From NCBI RefSeq assembly GCF_000219625.1, contig NC_018214.1:496001-560000 (forward strand): a DNA stretch of 64,000 nucleotides, given 5' to 3'. The stretch is from Zymoseptoria tritici IPO323 (lineage: Eukaryota; Ascomycota; Dothideomycetes; Mycosphaerellales; Mycosphaerellaceae). A program made the translations under genes and the position numbers. Positions 34,455-46,626 of the stretch are shown here, one piece after another. The notes beneath the pieces are model-generated. The model was not told the origin of the DNA. It saw only the letters and a list, made by a program, of their open reading frames with translations, and made no database searches. The first letter of the stretch is position 1, and each line of letters begins with the position of its first letter.

Positions 34455-37400
34455 TCTATATGTTAGAACACTCTCTACGGATTTTCTACGTTAATCTTAA
34501 CCGATCTATCGAGGCTACAGAGTCTACCTTAGACGTCGCGGTTAAGCAGAAAGCCGACCTTCTACTAGTCTAGGAACCGTAGACTATAGAAGACCTAATA
34601 ATAGGCTATAAAGAGACAAGATCTATCGCATACCGGGAATACAACTAGCTATTCCTAACGACTACGGATTCGACGATCCGGCCAAGAACAATGCTATATA
34701 TTAGCACAAGACTTAACGTTAATATCTCTCCTATTTTATTAGACGATAGCGACATACTTTCCTTTGTTATTTTAGATAAGAAGGGCAACAAGATCTAGAT
34801 AGTTAATCTCTACAACGAGAAGGACCTTCGGGATACCGAGAACCCGTAAAACCGACGAACAACAGAGAGAATCCTCTACTCTCTACGCAACACGTTCCTT
34901 CTAAACACTCTACTAGTAGGAGACTTTAACCTTAGATACCCGTCCTAGGATCCGAGGGGAAAGGATACTACTAGCGCCCGCGAATTTATAGAGTGGATAG
35001 AAGACTAGGGCTTTACTCTATATAATACGATAGGTGTCGGGACCTTCTATAGGCCGCACCTAGACGCAGAGTCGGTCCTAGACCTTACGTTTACAAGAGG
35101 ATCCTTATTTACGAAAGAAATCGACTAGAGAACGATTCCGACAGGCTCAGACTATAAGGCTATATCTATAGACCTTACTAGCGCGCAAGATCGAGCCTAA
35201 TAGAAGAAAGTAGTTCTAGATATAGCTTCCGCGGATTAGGAACTGTTTACAGATCTCCTAATAAGCAAGGCGACGTCTATTAACTATACGAACTCCCTCG
35301 ACGACATTATAGACTCCTTTACCTCGTGTATTACCGAATCGATGCGGGGAGCAATCCCAGAGAAAGTAGTACACGCCTACGCAAAACCTTAGTAGAATAG
35401 AGAGCTACGTACGCTACGCCGTACAATGTCTAGAACATATAGACAGACCTTTACCTACGGACGTACGCCGACGCTAGACGAGAAAGAGGCGTATACAAAA
35501 GCGAGAAACGAGTACTTCTAAGCTATTAAAACAGCTAAGAAGAACTACTAGAACGCTTTCCTCGAAAAAGAAGACTCGAAATCTATCTTTAAAGCTATGT
35601 CCTATACTAGGAACAGCAGCCGAAGACAGATACCTACGATAAATAACGAAGATTCTTTCGAGGGGAAATGTAAGGCCTTCTCCGAAGCCTTATTTCCGCG
35701 CCCTCCTGCCGAGGAACCTCTACCTAGCCGTTAGGAAGCGTATATAGCCGGGGATTAGGGCTAGACTACGCTAACCGAAGAGGAACTCGCTACCGCCTAT
35801 AGTACGAAGATAGTAAAAGGAAAAACGCCGGGCCTAGACGGCATTACGTAAGCTATTATTAGTAAAGCGTACGGCGCTATTCCTATTACCTTTCTACGTA
35901 TATATAGTAGGCTACTCGACGAAGGATACTACCCCCAATGCTGGAAAGTTGCGACAGGCGCAGTTCTAGCAAAGCCGGGAAAACTAGACTATTCGGTCCC
36001 TAAGGCCTACCGAGTTATCTCTCTCCTAAACTGCCTTAGCAAGATTAGCGAGAGAATACTCGCAAAACGCCTAGGGATTATCGCAGAGACGAAGCCCCTT
36101 TTACACGACTCGTAGTTAGGAGGGCGAAAGAAGAAATCGGCTATCGATACGGTGCTTCTCTTAACGAACGAAATCGAGGAGAATCGAAGAAAGAAAAAGA
36201 AGACTTCGGTTATCTTCCTTAACGTAAGAGGAGTATACGACTACGTTATAAAGAACCGACTATTAAGAATAATAATCTAGTTAAGGCTTCCGCACAGCCT
36301 TATACGTTAGGTTCAGTTGTTTATAAGTAATAGACGCCTACGAATAGCATTCGACGGACAGATACAGGAATTCCAGGACGTAGAGATCGGCGTTCCGCAA
36401 GGTAGCCCGATGTCTCCTATCCTCTTTCTTATCTATACGCGCGACATATTCTTCTCGCTACAAGGAGTTACTCCTAGTTCCTATGTCGACGATATTAGAC
36501 TATCTACCTCGTCTACGTCCCTTAAGAAGAACTCTAAGATACTAGAACGTAAGGCAAGAAGGCTAATAGACCTAGGAAAGAAGAACTCGATTGCTTTCGA
36601 CCTAGTAAAGACAGACCTAGTACACTTCTCGAAAGGGAAAGGGTCCGATTACCCGGTAATTCTTCCAAACGGCGATATTGTTCGCCCGGCAAAGAAAGCG
36701 ATAAGGTAGCTTAGGATTTGGCTAGACGCCGGTCTTACCTTTAAGGAGCACATTGTAATAAGATCGGCACAAGCATAAGCGGCATTCTATCGATTAGAAA
36801 GACTAGCAAATACCGAACGCGGTCTATCTTCTATATCGTTAAGAAAGATCTACCTAGCCTGCGTTACTACAATAGCAGACTACAGGGCCCCGGTTTAGTA
36901 GCGGTCGAAAAAGAGCATAAAACCTCTAGTATCTTTATAAAGTAAAGCTTGTAGAAAGATCCTAGGCGTTTTCCGTACCGCCCTAAACGTCCCGTCCGAG
37001 GTAGAGTCAAATCTCTTCCCCCCGGATCTACGCCTAGAGAGACAGTTAATTTTATACTCTCTACGCGTAGCAAAGCTACCCGAAAACTACCCTATAAGAC
37101 TCGCTATCTAAAGCGCGCCTTCGGATACGCGAGAAGTCCGATACGAGGACTCGAGAGAGATACTTCCGCAAAAACGACAGAGAATACAGATATAACTACT
37201 CTGTTATCGACTCCGACAATACAAGCATTTCGTAGAACATAAGAGGGCTAACTACGCAAAAGACGATCTCTTTAGCGTTTGGAAAACCCGATACGAAATA
37301 GCAAGACAACGGGAGATTAACAAGGTACCTAGGAATACAAATAGCTACCTTAGTCGATTTCTATAGAGCTCGCTAGGAAAACATAGAATAGGAGGAAGAC

Positions 37401-37705
37401 GCGCTTTAACTAGTGCCTTCTATACTATCCTATTAGGATACGGATACCTAAAGTCCTATCTCTATCGCTTTAGACACGTAACGACGCTAGACTGCCCTTG
37501 CGGACGACGAGAAACAGCAGAACACCTCGTATGTAGCTGCCCTATCTACGATGTATTTAGGCTACTACCGCTACGACAAGCACAATCTCTACTAGAAATA
37601 GTAGAAGATAAGGAACTCCGGAAACACCTTACTACCTTTCTCTCGGATACAAAGATTGCTTCTAGGTCCTGGCACCTAGCAAGAGGCGAAGACAAGACCG
37701 TCTAG
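34455..37705 (+). pseudogene. LINE ORF2 (endonuclease-reverse transcriptase), RIP-inactivated
   Basis: Plus-strand frame with AP-type endonuclease motifs (LRIFYVNLNRS.., LLVGDFNLRYPS, TIPTGSDYKAISID), then RT blocks (KGKTPGLDGIT, AYRVISLLNCLSKISERILA, GVPQGSPMSPILFLIYTRD, SSYVDDIRLSTSS with the YVDD catalytic loop at ~36,480-36,495). It ends with the finger DCPCGRRETAEHLVCSCPIY (37,492-37,551) typical of I/Tad1/jockey-type proteins. No RNase H domain was noted. About two dozen TAG/TAA codons interrupt the frame; the open piece at 36,317-36,709 is a remnant. Confidence 0.88.
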
Positions 37706-37927
37706 CCTACACTCCTTTTACTTTTCCTTATTTGTCTTTCTTTAAAGTCCTTCGATACTAGCTAGCTACTATCCTAGGCACGGGTCTTTCCCTAAGGTTA
37801 AGAGATACGAGAGAACAACGATTGTACATAGATAGACTGCTGTCGCGAGACAGCCGTCCTACATAGTTATAGACTCCTACAGGACGTAAATGGAACAAAC
37901 AAACAAACAAACAAACTATAGCTATAC

Positions 37928-39299
37928 TAACTACTACGATTGCTATTTAGTTAGAGATTCTAAACTCTAGGGAAAGACTAGGACTAAGAAGAGGAACCCG
38001 AAGGCTAAGGAAGGTAATAACGATGCGGAGGACGAGTAGGTAGACTTTAAGGAGGAAGTCTTAATTCCGCTCCCAGAAGAGCCTATCTAAGTGCCCTTAA
38101 GCCCGACGCCTTCTAGCCCTAGACCTTTCGATTCTAGATCCGGTAGAGTTATGTAGCTGCTTAACCTATTCCTTATTAGTTAGACGAACATCGCCGATAT
38201 AGAGGATATTAACTTAATAGCTATCGCAGCTCGTTCTCCTAACTTAAGGGGTCCTTTGTCTGCTCGTAAGGAGATAGACACTACTCCTTCGCGGCTAGAG
38301 CGTCCTTACTTAGATCCTTTAAGGGGGTTCGGTAGATCTCCGGGTACTAGGCCTTTGTCCTTCTAGCTTCCTAAGAACTACGCCTAAGGAATGCCTATAA
38401 CTATAGATAACATGTATTGCCGCGACAACCCTTAAGCTAGGCGTACGACCCGTCCGGCTAACGCACCTCTACTCTTCCGCATAGGGCAACAAGGCTCCTC
38501 TAGGCCTAGCCCCGCCCTCTTCCCGACAGGCGATCGTTAAGGCACTCTAGCGCTAGGGCCCCCTGGTTTAAGTACTCGTCGGGGCCCGCCTCCTCGGCCG
38601 AGCACTATGCCCGCTCCCGTTTAAGCTCCGGTTCGAAACGCACTAGCTCTAGCTTGTTAATCTCTAAGCCTACCGTTCTATAATGCGGTAGAGGATTTCG
38701 TAGATCTAATATACGAAGGAGAGAGGCTCTTTTACGCTATCGATTAGACCTTAATACTAGCACGGACCGGCTTAACTAATAATTACGACCTAATTCTAAC
38801 CTTCTCCGGCCGCCTTATACACGAGCTAGTACTCCCCTTAAGCGGTTTCGCTACCTAGGGGAACCTGTTTTTTAGCACGGCTCCTCGGGCTAACAATAGG
38901 CGTTAAGCATACGGCGTAGAGGGCCTAATAGTTCCTTAAGGAAGCTAACGCACGCGCGTGTATACGGAGCACATCGAGCAGCTCTACCGCAACCGCTTTA
39001 ATAAGCGCTACTCCGTATATTAAGTCGTCTAGATAGCTCTCTCGCGGGCTTAAGTGCGTCTTAGGGCTAATTAAGGCATTACTCCTTAAATGCTGCACTT
39101 GTAGGCGGTAATATTAGCCCTAAAGACGCAGCTTATTACTAAGAAGGAAGAAGATGCTAAGAGGGAGCAGGCTAAGAAGGGTTAATTCGGGTCTAAGTAG
39201 GATCGGTAGAAAATTTATAGGCTTAAGCAGGAGCACCAAAAGCGTTGTTTTTCTTGTTTTTCTTTTTTCTGCATGCGATGCAATGCGATACGACGCTAG
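37928..39299 (+). pseudogene. Element 1 accessory ORF antisense to pol, second part
   Basis: Continuation of the frame broken by the LINE: KTRTKKRNPKAKEGNNDAED, VDFKEEVLIPLPEEPI, a Pro/Arg/Ser-rich linker (~38,480-38,640) and a helical part (FYNAVEDFVDLIYEGERLFY, DLILTFSGRLIHELVLPLSG, ~38,670-38,860), then LKTQLITKKEEDAKREQAKK (~39,110-39,180). It ends near 39,299 after a T-rich tract followed by GCATGCGATGCAATGCGATA. RIP-type stops throughout. With the first part the protein would be roughly 780 residues. Not recognised. Confidence 0.5.
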
Positions 39300-39389
39300 A
39301 AGGCTAGCGCGAAATAAATGTATAATAGCACTTAAGGACTAGCCTTAAGTATTAAAAACATAAAATAAAAACCCTCTAGGGGATCTATT

Positions 39390-42322
39390 AAACTTAGGCC
39401 CTTATATTAACCTTTCGTTTGGACTTAAAGGTTAGCTTCCTTTATAGCTATACCGCAGGATTACGAGGAGCTTCCCTTATATTCTAGGGTAGTCGTTAAC
39501 AGGGAACAACTACAATAGTGTCCTCGTTATTACCTAACTCCCCTTAGGGTTTAAGTAGAGTCTCCTAGAGCTCGGAAGGGATTATAAGTAGTTCCTCTTC
39601 TGTTTCTTCTATAACAGGCTCTATAAGGATAGGAACAGTTACTATAACAAGGTTAACTTAAGCGTCTTCCCTTAATGTTGCTGCTATATTTACCGGATGC
39701 ATAACCGGCTAACTTAAGGGTACTAACTTCTTTAGCTCCCTAAGACGTTTCTTTTCGAGAGTAGCCTTAAGTTTCTCTACCTCCTTAGCATTATCTCGAT
39801 TTACGCGTAAAACATCTTTATACTTCCTTCGGATCTTATTAGCAGCAAGTTTAAGCTTATATTAAAACTTTAGCTAATCGTTAGTTTTTAAAGAATCTAA
39901 AGGTTTGCCCTTCCCTAAAAGGAATCGAAGGGCTCCTAACCGTTTAAGCTGCTATAAAGACAACTTATCCTACTTCTGCTTAGGGATAGTTGCTAAAGTA
40001 GAGAAACTTAAGCATAGATTAAGTGCTAGATTATTACGCAAGGAGTCCTTAAACTCCTAGCTAGCGGCCTTAAGTAAAATCTCCTGTTTATAGCGCTTCT
40101 GCTAGTCCCTAAAACTAGTATAGTTAGCGCGGATAAGGCGATTACTATGCACCTAATACTTAACTACAGACCCGTCGTAGGACTCTAAGGTATACGTACT
40201 AAGCTAGCTTCGCTTAATTACCTTAAAGGGACCTACGAAGGTCGGCTAGAGCTTCGTCTTAGTCTTATTTAAGACAAGAACAAAGTCTCCCTCGATAAAC
40301 TTACTATTAGTCTCCTTAAAGGTGTGTCTACTAATAGCGCCGGCTCTTACTACTTTCGCAAGCAGCTTTTCTATAGCAATCGTCCTAGCGTTCTGCATTA
40401 CTTAATACCTAGATTTAGGATCCTCGGGCTTAAGCTATATCGGACGTAGGTACGGATAATCCTTAAGTATTCGGGGCTGCTAGCCGAATAAGAGGAAGAA
40501 GGGGCTATATCTACAACCGGACTAGGCCCGGATTCGGCTTAAATATAGCGCCTTAGGAAGGTACAAGTCCTAAGCGTGCACGCTTTTACTATAGCACATC
40601 TTAGACAGGATCCGGCCGAGAACACCGTTTAAGGCCTTAACCTTCCCGTTCGTACGGGGATAGTAGGGCGTCGTTAGCCTATAGTTAGCTTAAAGGGTAT
40701 CTATAAGGATATTAAACGCCTTGCTTATAAAATTAGATCTATTATTACTAAGGACTTCCCTTAGGGGTCCAAAGTTCGTATAGATCTCTTCTTAAATAAA
40801 ACGAGCGACCGTCTCGGTTTCTTAATTCGAGGTAGCCCTTATAACCGGCTAACTAGTAGTATAATCTACGGCTGTAATAATATACTTGTTACTATTAAGT
40901 ATAATAGGCATTAGACCGACAATATTAATTACCTAGCGCTTAAATAGCTTAAGCTTAGAATTAGCTTAGTAGAATCGCGGCTCCTACAGGGGACTCCGGG
41001 ACTTCTTCTTCGTAGCCTAACACTAAGGGCAAGTAGAAGCGTAGTTATAAACATCCTGTTTAAGTAACTACTACTAGCCCCTTGCTCGAAGAATACTACA
41101 GACGCCGGGCAGTGCGAAGTGCCTGTAGTTATTATAGTAGCGTTTAAGGAAGTCCTACCGGAATTCCGGATCTACATAGGGCATAAGGCTTCTATTAGCC
41201 TCGCGATAATATAGGAGGTCGTCCTTAAGGACAAGATCTAATACCTTCTTTTTAATTAAGCGGCTTAGCTTCTTGTTCTCGGGCATCTCCCCTATAGTTT
41301 TAAAATAGATTACTCTATTAACTACCTTACGCTCGGAGAATCCTCGTATAATCGTCCCCCTTGTAGCGTTCTCCTTAAAGGAGTAAGGCAAAGCGGTTAA
41401 GAAGTCCGCGGGTTTAAGTAATTAATCCCTAGGCTATGTAGAACCCTCCCCGGCTATATTAGCTAGGGTACCTTTTATTAAGTCCGGCCGGCGGGAGAGG
41501 GCATTAGGGACTATAGCCTTACTCCCCTTGCGGTAGCGGATGTCGATGTTATAAGCTTAAAACTCCTTAATCTAGCGTGTAAGTCGCTTAGTTAGAGTCT
41601 TCGAGGTTTTTAGGTACTGTAGGCTATAGTAATCTATAATTACTTAAGTCTTAGTCTTATTGTCGATATAGTAGTTCTATTTTCGAAGGGCTTCCTTAAT
41701 AGTAAGGAGCTCCTTCTCGTATACTAGATAGTTTAGTTCTGCCCCTTATAGCTTACGGCCCTCGAAAGCAACTAGATGCAATTTCCTATTAGAGTTAGCT
41801 TAATGTAGGACTGTACTAAGCGCCTACTTACTTGCATCCGTTTTAATAATAAAGGGCTTCTTAGTGTCTAGCATAATTAGGACTAGCTCGCTGTATAGGG
41901 CTTCCTTAAGCTTCGCAAAAGCGATAGTGCACTAGGCAGTCTACTTAATAAGGCGCTTCGTCTTAGTACATAGTAGTAAGTTATCTTCCTTAAGGAGGTC
42001 TAATAGCGGGGCAGCGTGCCTAGCAAAGTCTCTAACGTACTTGCGGTAGAAGGAAGCTAGCCTAATAAACTGCCGCACTTCTTAAGCGTTAGTCGGCTAT
42101 AGCTAATCTCTAATAATAGAGATCTTATCTTCTATAGGCCTAACTTAATTATAGCTTACTCGATATCTATAGAAGTCGAATTCCTTAACCCTAATGTAAT
42201 ATTTCTTAAGGGAGTAATACAGCTCTTAAGACTGTAGGACATCTAGGACTTCCTTTAAGTAGACTTCGTATTCCTCTAGGGTCTTAGAGAAAATTACAAT
42301 ATCGTCTAAGTAAACTATATAT
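39390..42322 (-). pseudogene. Element 1 pol, 3' part (RT end, RNase H, integrase)
   Basis: Minus strand. RT catalytic loop YIVYLDDIVIFSK at ~42,310-42,285, directly beside the element 3 insertion at 42,323. An open piece at 41,391-41,155 (KKKVLDLVLKDDLLYYREAN) precedes the integrase zinc region (YYNYRHFALPGV.., STCP.C). The integrase core has INIVGLMPIILNSNKYIITA, FGPLREVLSNNRSNFISKAF and YYPRTNGKVKALNGVL; a GPY/F-type module follows (FIEGDFVLVLNKTKTKLQ, FVGPFKVIKRS). A charged C-terminal tail runs to ~39,390. Stops at Trp/Gln positions mark RIP. Confidence 0.85.
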
Positions 42323-42595
42323 TGTGAGGGGGGAACTTCCAAAGGTTCCGATCTCCCGCGGATAGTAGCAGTGCGGACGTACGAGGTAGCATAGGGGGCA
42401 AAAAGGGCGGTAAACTGTACAATTAGAGTGAAAGGTAGGGGGGCAAAAGAGGTAGTATTAAGAGCTCTGTACTGTTGGGCCTCGTGTGCGTAGGGTAGTG
42501 TCTCTGTAGGTCGGTGTCTTAATAATCCTCCGACCTACATACGAAGCTAAAGCTAGATACAGACCGCACGTAATAGTGCGATATTCCCCACTACA
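42323..42595 (-). repeat. Element 3 3' LTR
   Basis: 273 bp, paired with 55,923-56,195. Confidence 0.93.
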
Positions 42596-42889
42596 TCCGT
42601 CCCCCTCCTATAGTGTCTAACCTAGACACTGCAAGAACCTAAACCATACCATTGTGCACGCTCATAGCGTAAAAACCCTCCAGATCTAGCACTAGCGTCG
42701 TCCTTTTTAACTTGTTGCCAACGTAGACTGTCCCCATCCTCGGGTTTTGTACCTATTACGCATGTCTATCGCATACATCGCATCCAAAACAAAAGAAACA
42801 AAACAAAAGAAACAACAAAAAAGAAAAAAGAACCTCAAAACAATCGCTAGTGCAGAAAACAGCCGCTCCTTATGTCCTGTTCGCACCAA

Positions 42890-42930
42890 ATGTTTCCTAG
42901 ACCTAATGCGGATTTTAGTCTAGGAAACAT
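42890..42930. repeat. Element 3 hairpin copy 1
   Basis: Perfect 13-bp arms ATGTTTCCTAGAC (42,890-42,902) and GTCTAGGAAACAT (42,918-42,930) with a 15-nt loop, just past the end of the extra ORF. Confidence 0.85.
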
Positions 42931-42959
42931 TATAAACCTATCGCTAAGTACTATCCTCC

Positions 42960-45750
42960 TACTGTATATCGCGTCCAGGTACGCGCTTGCTATCCTTGCC
43001 GATAAGCGAGTCGGGGACTTCCTAGGGTACTGCGATGTCCGTATCTCCCTGCCTAAGTAGCTTACGCTCCCTGTCGTCTACATCGTTAGGAGCGACTTTA
43101 GCTAGTAGAGGTTAGTGCTCCCAGAAGTCGGTTAGGTGCTTGTCCTTAGCGTTGTAGTACGATCGGTTACCGAACGTATTCCTCTCCGCGTACTTAATGT
43201 CCTTATAGTTTGCCTTCACTCGAGCTACAGTCGCATCCCGCTGCTTCTTAATCTATGCCCTTAGATCGACAATATTAAGGCGTATAAGCTTCTCTAGTTC
43301 GACGACGACTCCAGGGCTCTCCTACTTCTCGTAAGCAACAAGTGCAGTAGCGATGTAGTTGTTAGGTGTTAAAGACATAGCCGCAGGGAAGGCGTAAGGA
43401 ATCTTGCCGTACTTGTTAATAAGACCGGAGGGTGTCTTGTCGGGGGCGGTCAGGTCTATATAAGCTTTGCGCAGCATCTCCTAGTTACTAGCTTCGGCAC
43501 ACTCGAGAGAACTATCTGTATGCACAGCTACGAACTAGGGAAGAATCGTTCGACGTTCGGTCTCTGCCTTAGTATCGACACTATGTAGCAGATGCGGAAC
43601 CGTAATGCGAACATCAAATGCCTTGTAAGGAACGTGTTCCTACTTGAGCTTATAGCGATCTAGGAAGTGTTGCGGCAGCACTGTAGAATCGATCTTCTAC
43701 ACTACTCCGTCTGCGCAGTTGTTAGCCTTTATCTACTAGTACTATTCCTGAAAGATCTCCTTCTTGTGCATCCTCTTAACGAGCACCGTACAGTCCTTCT
43801 TGCCCTCGTCTGTTAAGGAGACCGTACCTTAAATCTAGTTAATACCGCGATTCTCCTTAACTATGCGGCTGACCGTAAGGTTAATATGCTTAAAGGTAGT
43901 GTTGTCGCCCTTCTTAGTGCTCTTAGCGTAGTATAGGTACGATACTAGCCGGTGCTTATAGTTACCTCGCAGAAGAACATATAGCAGCTAGTATAAAATG
44001 TCCTGGCGGATAAGCTGCTAGATCTAAGAGTAGCACATCGTGCGAAGCCATCCGTAGTTAGGCTAGCTATTAATTTCGCGCTAATGCCACAAGTACATGT
44101 CTATTTCCTTATTAATAATCTTGCAAAGGGCCTTGTCCTGTCCGATCTACGCGAAGAGGGGAATGTTAAGCGTGCTATTTCTCTTAAACTCGTTCTCCTA
44201 ACTAGCCGTTAAGTACATCGCTTAGCGAGCCTTGTTAAAGAAGCTGTTAAAGTTAAGCTGGCCGAGTTCTCTGCGTGGGACGTTATTGTCGAAGCGGTAC
44301 GGCCTAAGGAAGTCCGATGGTCGAGACGGACGAGCATCCTTAAACTATATCTTGTACGTCTCGGAACCTATCTTTAGCTAGCTAAGCTTGTACGTATCGT
44401 ACTTAAGGGTAGTAAGTTTGAAGAGCGTGTTGTTCTTTGCTATTACATTCCCGGTCTTTACCTTAATTCCGAAGTATCGAAGCAGGTCCCTTGCATGATT
44501 GTAGCATAGGAACATGCACTTATCCTTTGGCTTCGTACTGTCCGGATACAGCAGTTGCAGGCATCGAAACAGCTGGTTCGGGGTAGCAAGACGTTGCGAA
44601 AGCGGAAGCCTCCTTAGGCTATTAATCGTAGCGATAATTTAAGGTAAGGCGTTCTTGCAATTACAGGTCGTGTTTGTAGGTTCCGTAATAGGCATGCCGA
44701 GAGCGATCTGTGTTTTAGTCACTGCCTAACTAACTAAGCGAGCCCTTCCCGTAGTGCGAACAACAGGAGACGCGTAGATACTTCCTCCGAGACTAGGGCT
44801 AGAAATGGATCTGCCGGAGTATAGTGTTTAGGGGCGGCCGGAGCTACTCTCGGAAGGGGTACCGCGTATAGGAAGACTGCCGAGATTAGCTGGCTTTTCC
44901 TTAGTTTTGGACTACGTGCTTATAGCGGGAGGTGCTTCGATCTGCTTCTAAGTGTTAGATCTAGACGCAATTTCCTTCTCCTTTCCCTTAGGCTTGTAGG
45001 GCACTATCTACCTACGACTATCTATATGCCGGTTGTACGTGTTGCGCATAATGTCAATCTGCTCCTATGTAGGGCGATCGATTCCTCCTAGTTTGCCGAC
45101 TGTAAAGAAGTCCTTAGTAGTGTACTTAGTTCCTCTCGGATCCGAATAACCCTGTCCTACGCCCTAACTATACTAACGAATGTATTCTCGTAAAACAAGC
45201 ATAGCTACTGTCGTACCCTTATCGGACTACGTCTTGTACTTCGAAGCCAGCTTTCGAATCTCTTTTGCTATGTTCTCGGATTTGTACACGTATTGCCTTA
45301 GTTCCGGGTTTGCATCTATTACGTCCTGTCCCTATTCTTTTGTAAGGGCGTCGTAAATGCCCTTCTTGCGGTTGCGGGTCCTCCTGCTATCCGTAGCTGC
45401 CGCTACCAGCCTCGGATAAGCAGCTACAATACTATCCTGTCTAGTAATCCTCCCGGTTCCTAAGGTAATAGGGACCCGGTTTATCTGTACGAAATCCTAC
45501 ATGCCTGCTGCAAACTCTGCTGCTTTTTCCAATCCTAATTCCAAGGTATTAACGATGTCTAACACTACTCGCTCGCGGTCCGCGTCTAGCATGCTCTTAA
45601 GGAGACTCTCGAGTTTTCCTAGCTCTCTAGTGTTCTACGCAGTCGAGAAGGCTATACGCATTTCTTTATTGTTTGTTAAGGGTGTGCTCCGGAGGCGAGC
45701 CAGGATGTTGTCTATGTCGGTAGTAGTATACGCAGTTGCGCTCGTTGTTA
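42960..45750 (-). pseudogene. Element 3 extra ORF in env position (~900 codons), RIP-inactivated
   Basis: Minus-strand frame after integrase, same sense as gag-pol. It reads TTTDIDNILARLRSTPLTNN (~45,730-45,670), LGKLESLLKSMLDADRERVV, FVQINRVPITLGTGRITRQD (~45,497-45,435), a Ser/Pro-rich linker (~44,960-44,770), KDKCMFLCYNHARDLLRYFG (~44,525-44,465), ALCKIINKEIDMYLWH, TFKHINLTVSRIVKENRG and a helical, Lys/Arg-rich C-terminus (LEKLIRLNIVDLRAQIKKQR, ~43,305-43,245). TAG codons replace expected Gln/Trp. No membrane span or signal peptide, so it does not look like a glycoprotein. The 60-bp tandem repeat upstream (to ~45,955) can extend the frame. No family recognised. Confidence 0.6.
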
Positions 45751-45792
45751 GGGTGTGTTGTGTGCGCTTAGTGCGCTCGTATCGTTTCGAAG

Positions 45793-45955
45793 GTGTTGTT
45801 TTTGCGCTAATGCGCTCGGTTAGTATGTGTATTGTATGCGCTCGGCGCGCTCGGTGTTGTTTTGCGCTAATGCGCTCGGTTGGTATGTGTGTTATATGCG
45901 CTCGGCGCGCTCAGTGTTGTTTTGCGCTAATGCGCTCGGTTGGTAAGTGTGTCGA
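45793..45955. repeat. 60-bp tandem repeat, 2.7 copies
   Basis: Units starting about 45,793, 45,852 and 45,912 share TTGCGCTAATGCGCTCGGTT and TATGCGCTCGGCGCGCTC. The unit length is a multiple of three. The repeat remains open on both strands; the plus-strand frame 45,501-45,980 is considered a by-product. Confidence 0.85.
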
Positions 45956-46159
45956 GGGGGGGCTCGTAGAGGGTGTTTAATTAGGTCGAAGGTCTGCGAG
46001 GACGCAGATAAGGTTCGTCTAGGAGGAAAAGGAGTCGTTAGGGGAGGTGCAAGGAGATAGGAAAGAAAGAAGATATAGTAGATGTTGTAGGGAAGTCGGA
46101 GGTGTAGAGAAGATTAAGGCTTTTAAGTAGGGCGAGCAGGTAGAAAGCGGGTCCCTTGC

Positions 46160-46395
46160 TTGTTCGTGAATTATATATATGCTTATGCTCGTAATTGTTA
46201 GAAGAGCTCGTAATTATTAGGAAAGGCCTGTAATTGTTGTGTTAGTAATTGTTATATTAGTAATTATTAGTTCGTGAATTGTGTGCGTGCTTGTGCTTAT
46301 AATTGTTAGAAGAGCTCGTAATTGTTAGGAAAGGCCTGTAATTGTTATGTCGGTAATTGTTATATTAGTAAATATTTCGCATTAGCAGTCTCGTA
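46160..46395. repeat. Spacer repeats built on GTAATTGTTA
   Basis: Two imperfect direct repeats (about 46,170-46,270 and 46,275-46,375) carry CTTRTGCTYRTAATTGTTAG, AAGAGCTCGTAATT and GGAAAGGCCTGTAATTGTT. The decamer GTAATTGTTA or close variants occurs at least ten times here and again at ~46,395 and 46,730-46,755. Lies between integrase and the extra ORF of element 3. Confidence 0.8.
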
Positions 46396-46586
46396 ATTGT
46401 AGCAGAATATACATAATTGTCCAGAAAAAGGCAGCCTAGCCCCTAAATGTCCGAAAGGGTAACCAAGCTTCGTAAATTGTAACTTCCTCCCCTTTAGGGT
46501 AGAGAACGTATGTTTAGTACGCTCTAAACAATAGTAGATTAGTCGTAGCTAGCAGAGATACCTAGGCAATGTCCTATCCTTCGCAA

Positions 46587-46626
46587 ATGTTTACCAGACC
46601 CTTTTCCCTAAATAGTCTGGCAAATA
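46587..46626. repeat. Element 3 hairpin copy 2
   Basis: Arms ATGTTTACCAGAC (46,587-46,599) and GTCTGGCAAAT (46,615-46,625), one mismatch. Confidence 0.75.

Larger units (their letters stand above)
32332..37913 (+). mobile_element. Full-length Tad1-like LINE with 14-bp TSD
   Basis: Flanked by AACTATAGCTATAC at 32,318-32,331 and 37,914-37,927. The 3' end is a short (CAAA)n tail after GGACGTAAATGGAACAAAC. It has ORF1 (from 33,294) and ORF2 (~34,455-37,705) with endonuclease, RT and a C-terminal Cys/His finger. Total 5.58 kb. In-frame TAG/TAA codons indicate RIP, although long open stretches persist. It inserted into the antisense ORF of element 1. Confidence 0.92.

Noticed and set aside
45501..45980. 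159-aa plus-strand ORF containing repeated peptides
   Set aside because: It is antisense to the better supported extra ORF of element 3 and the repeated peptides come from the 60-bp DNA repeat.
45793..46395. CRISPR-like array
   Set aside because: Repeats are contiguous or degenerate tandem units without unique spacers, in a eukaryotic retroelement.
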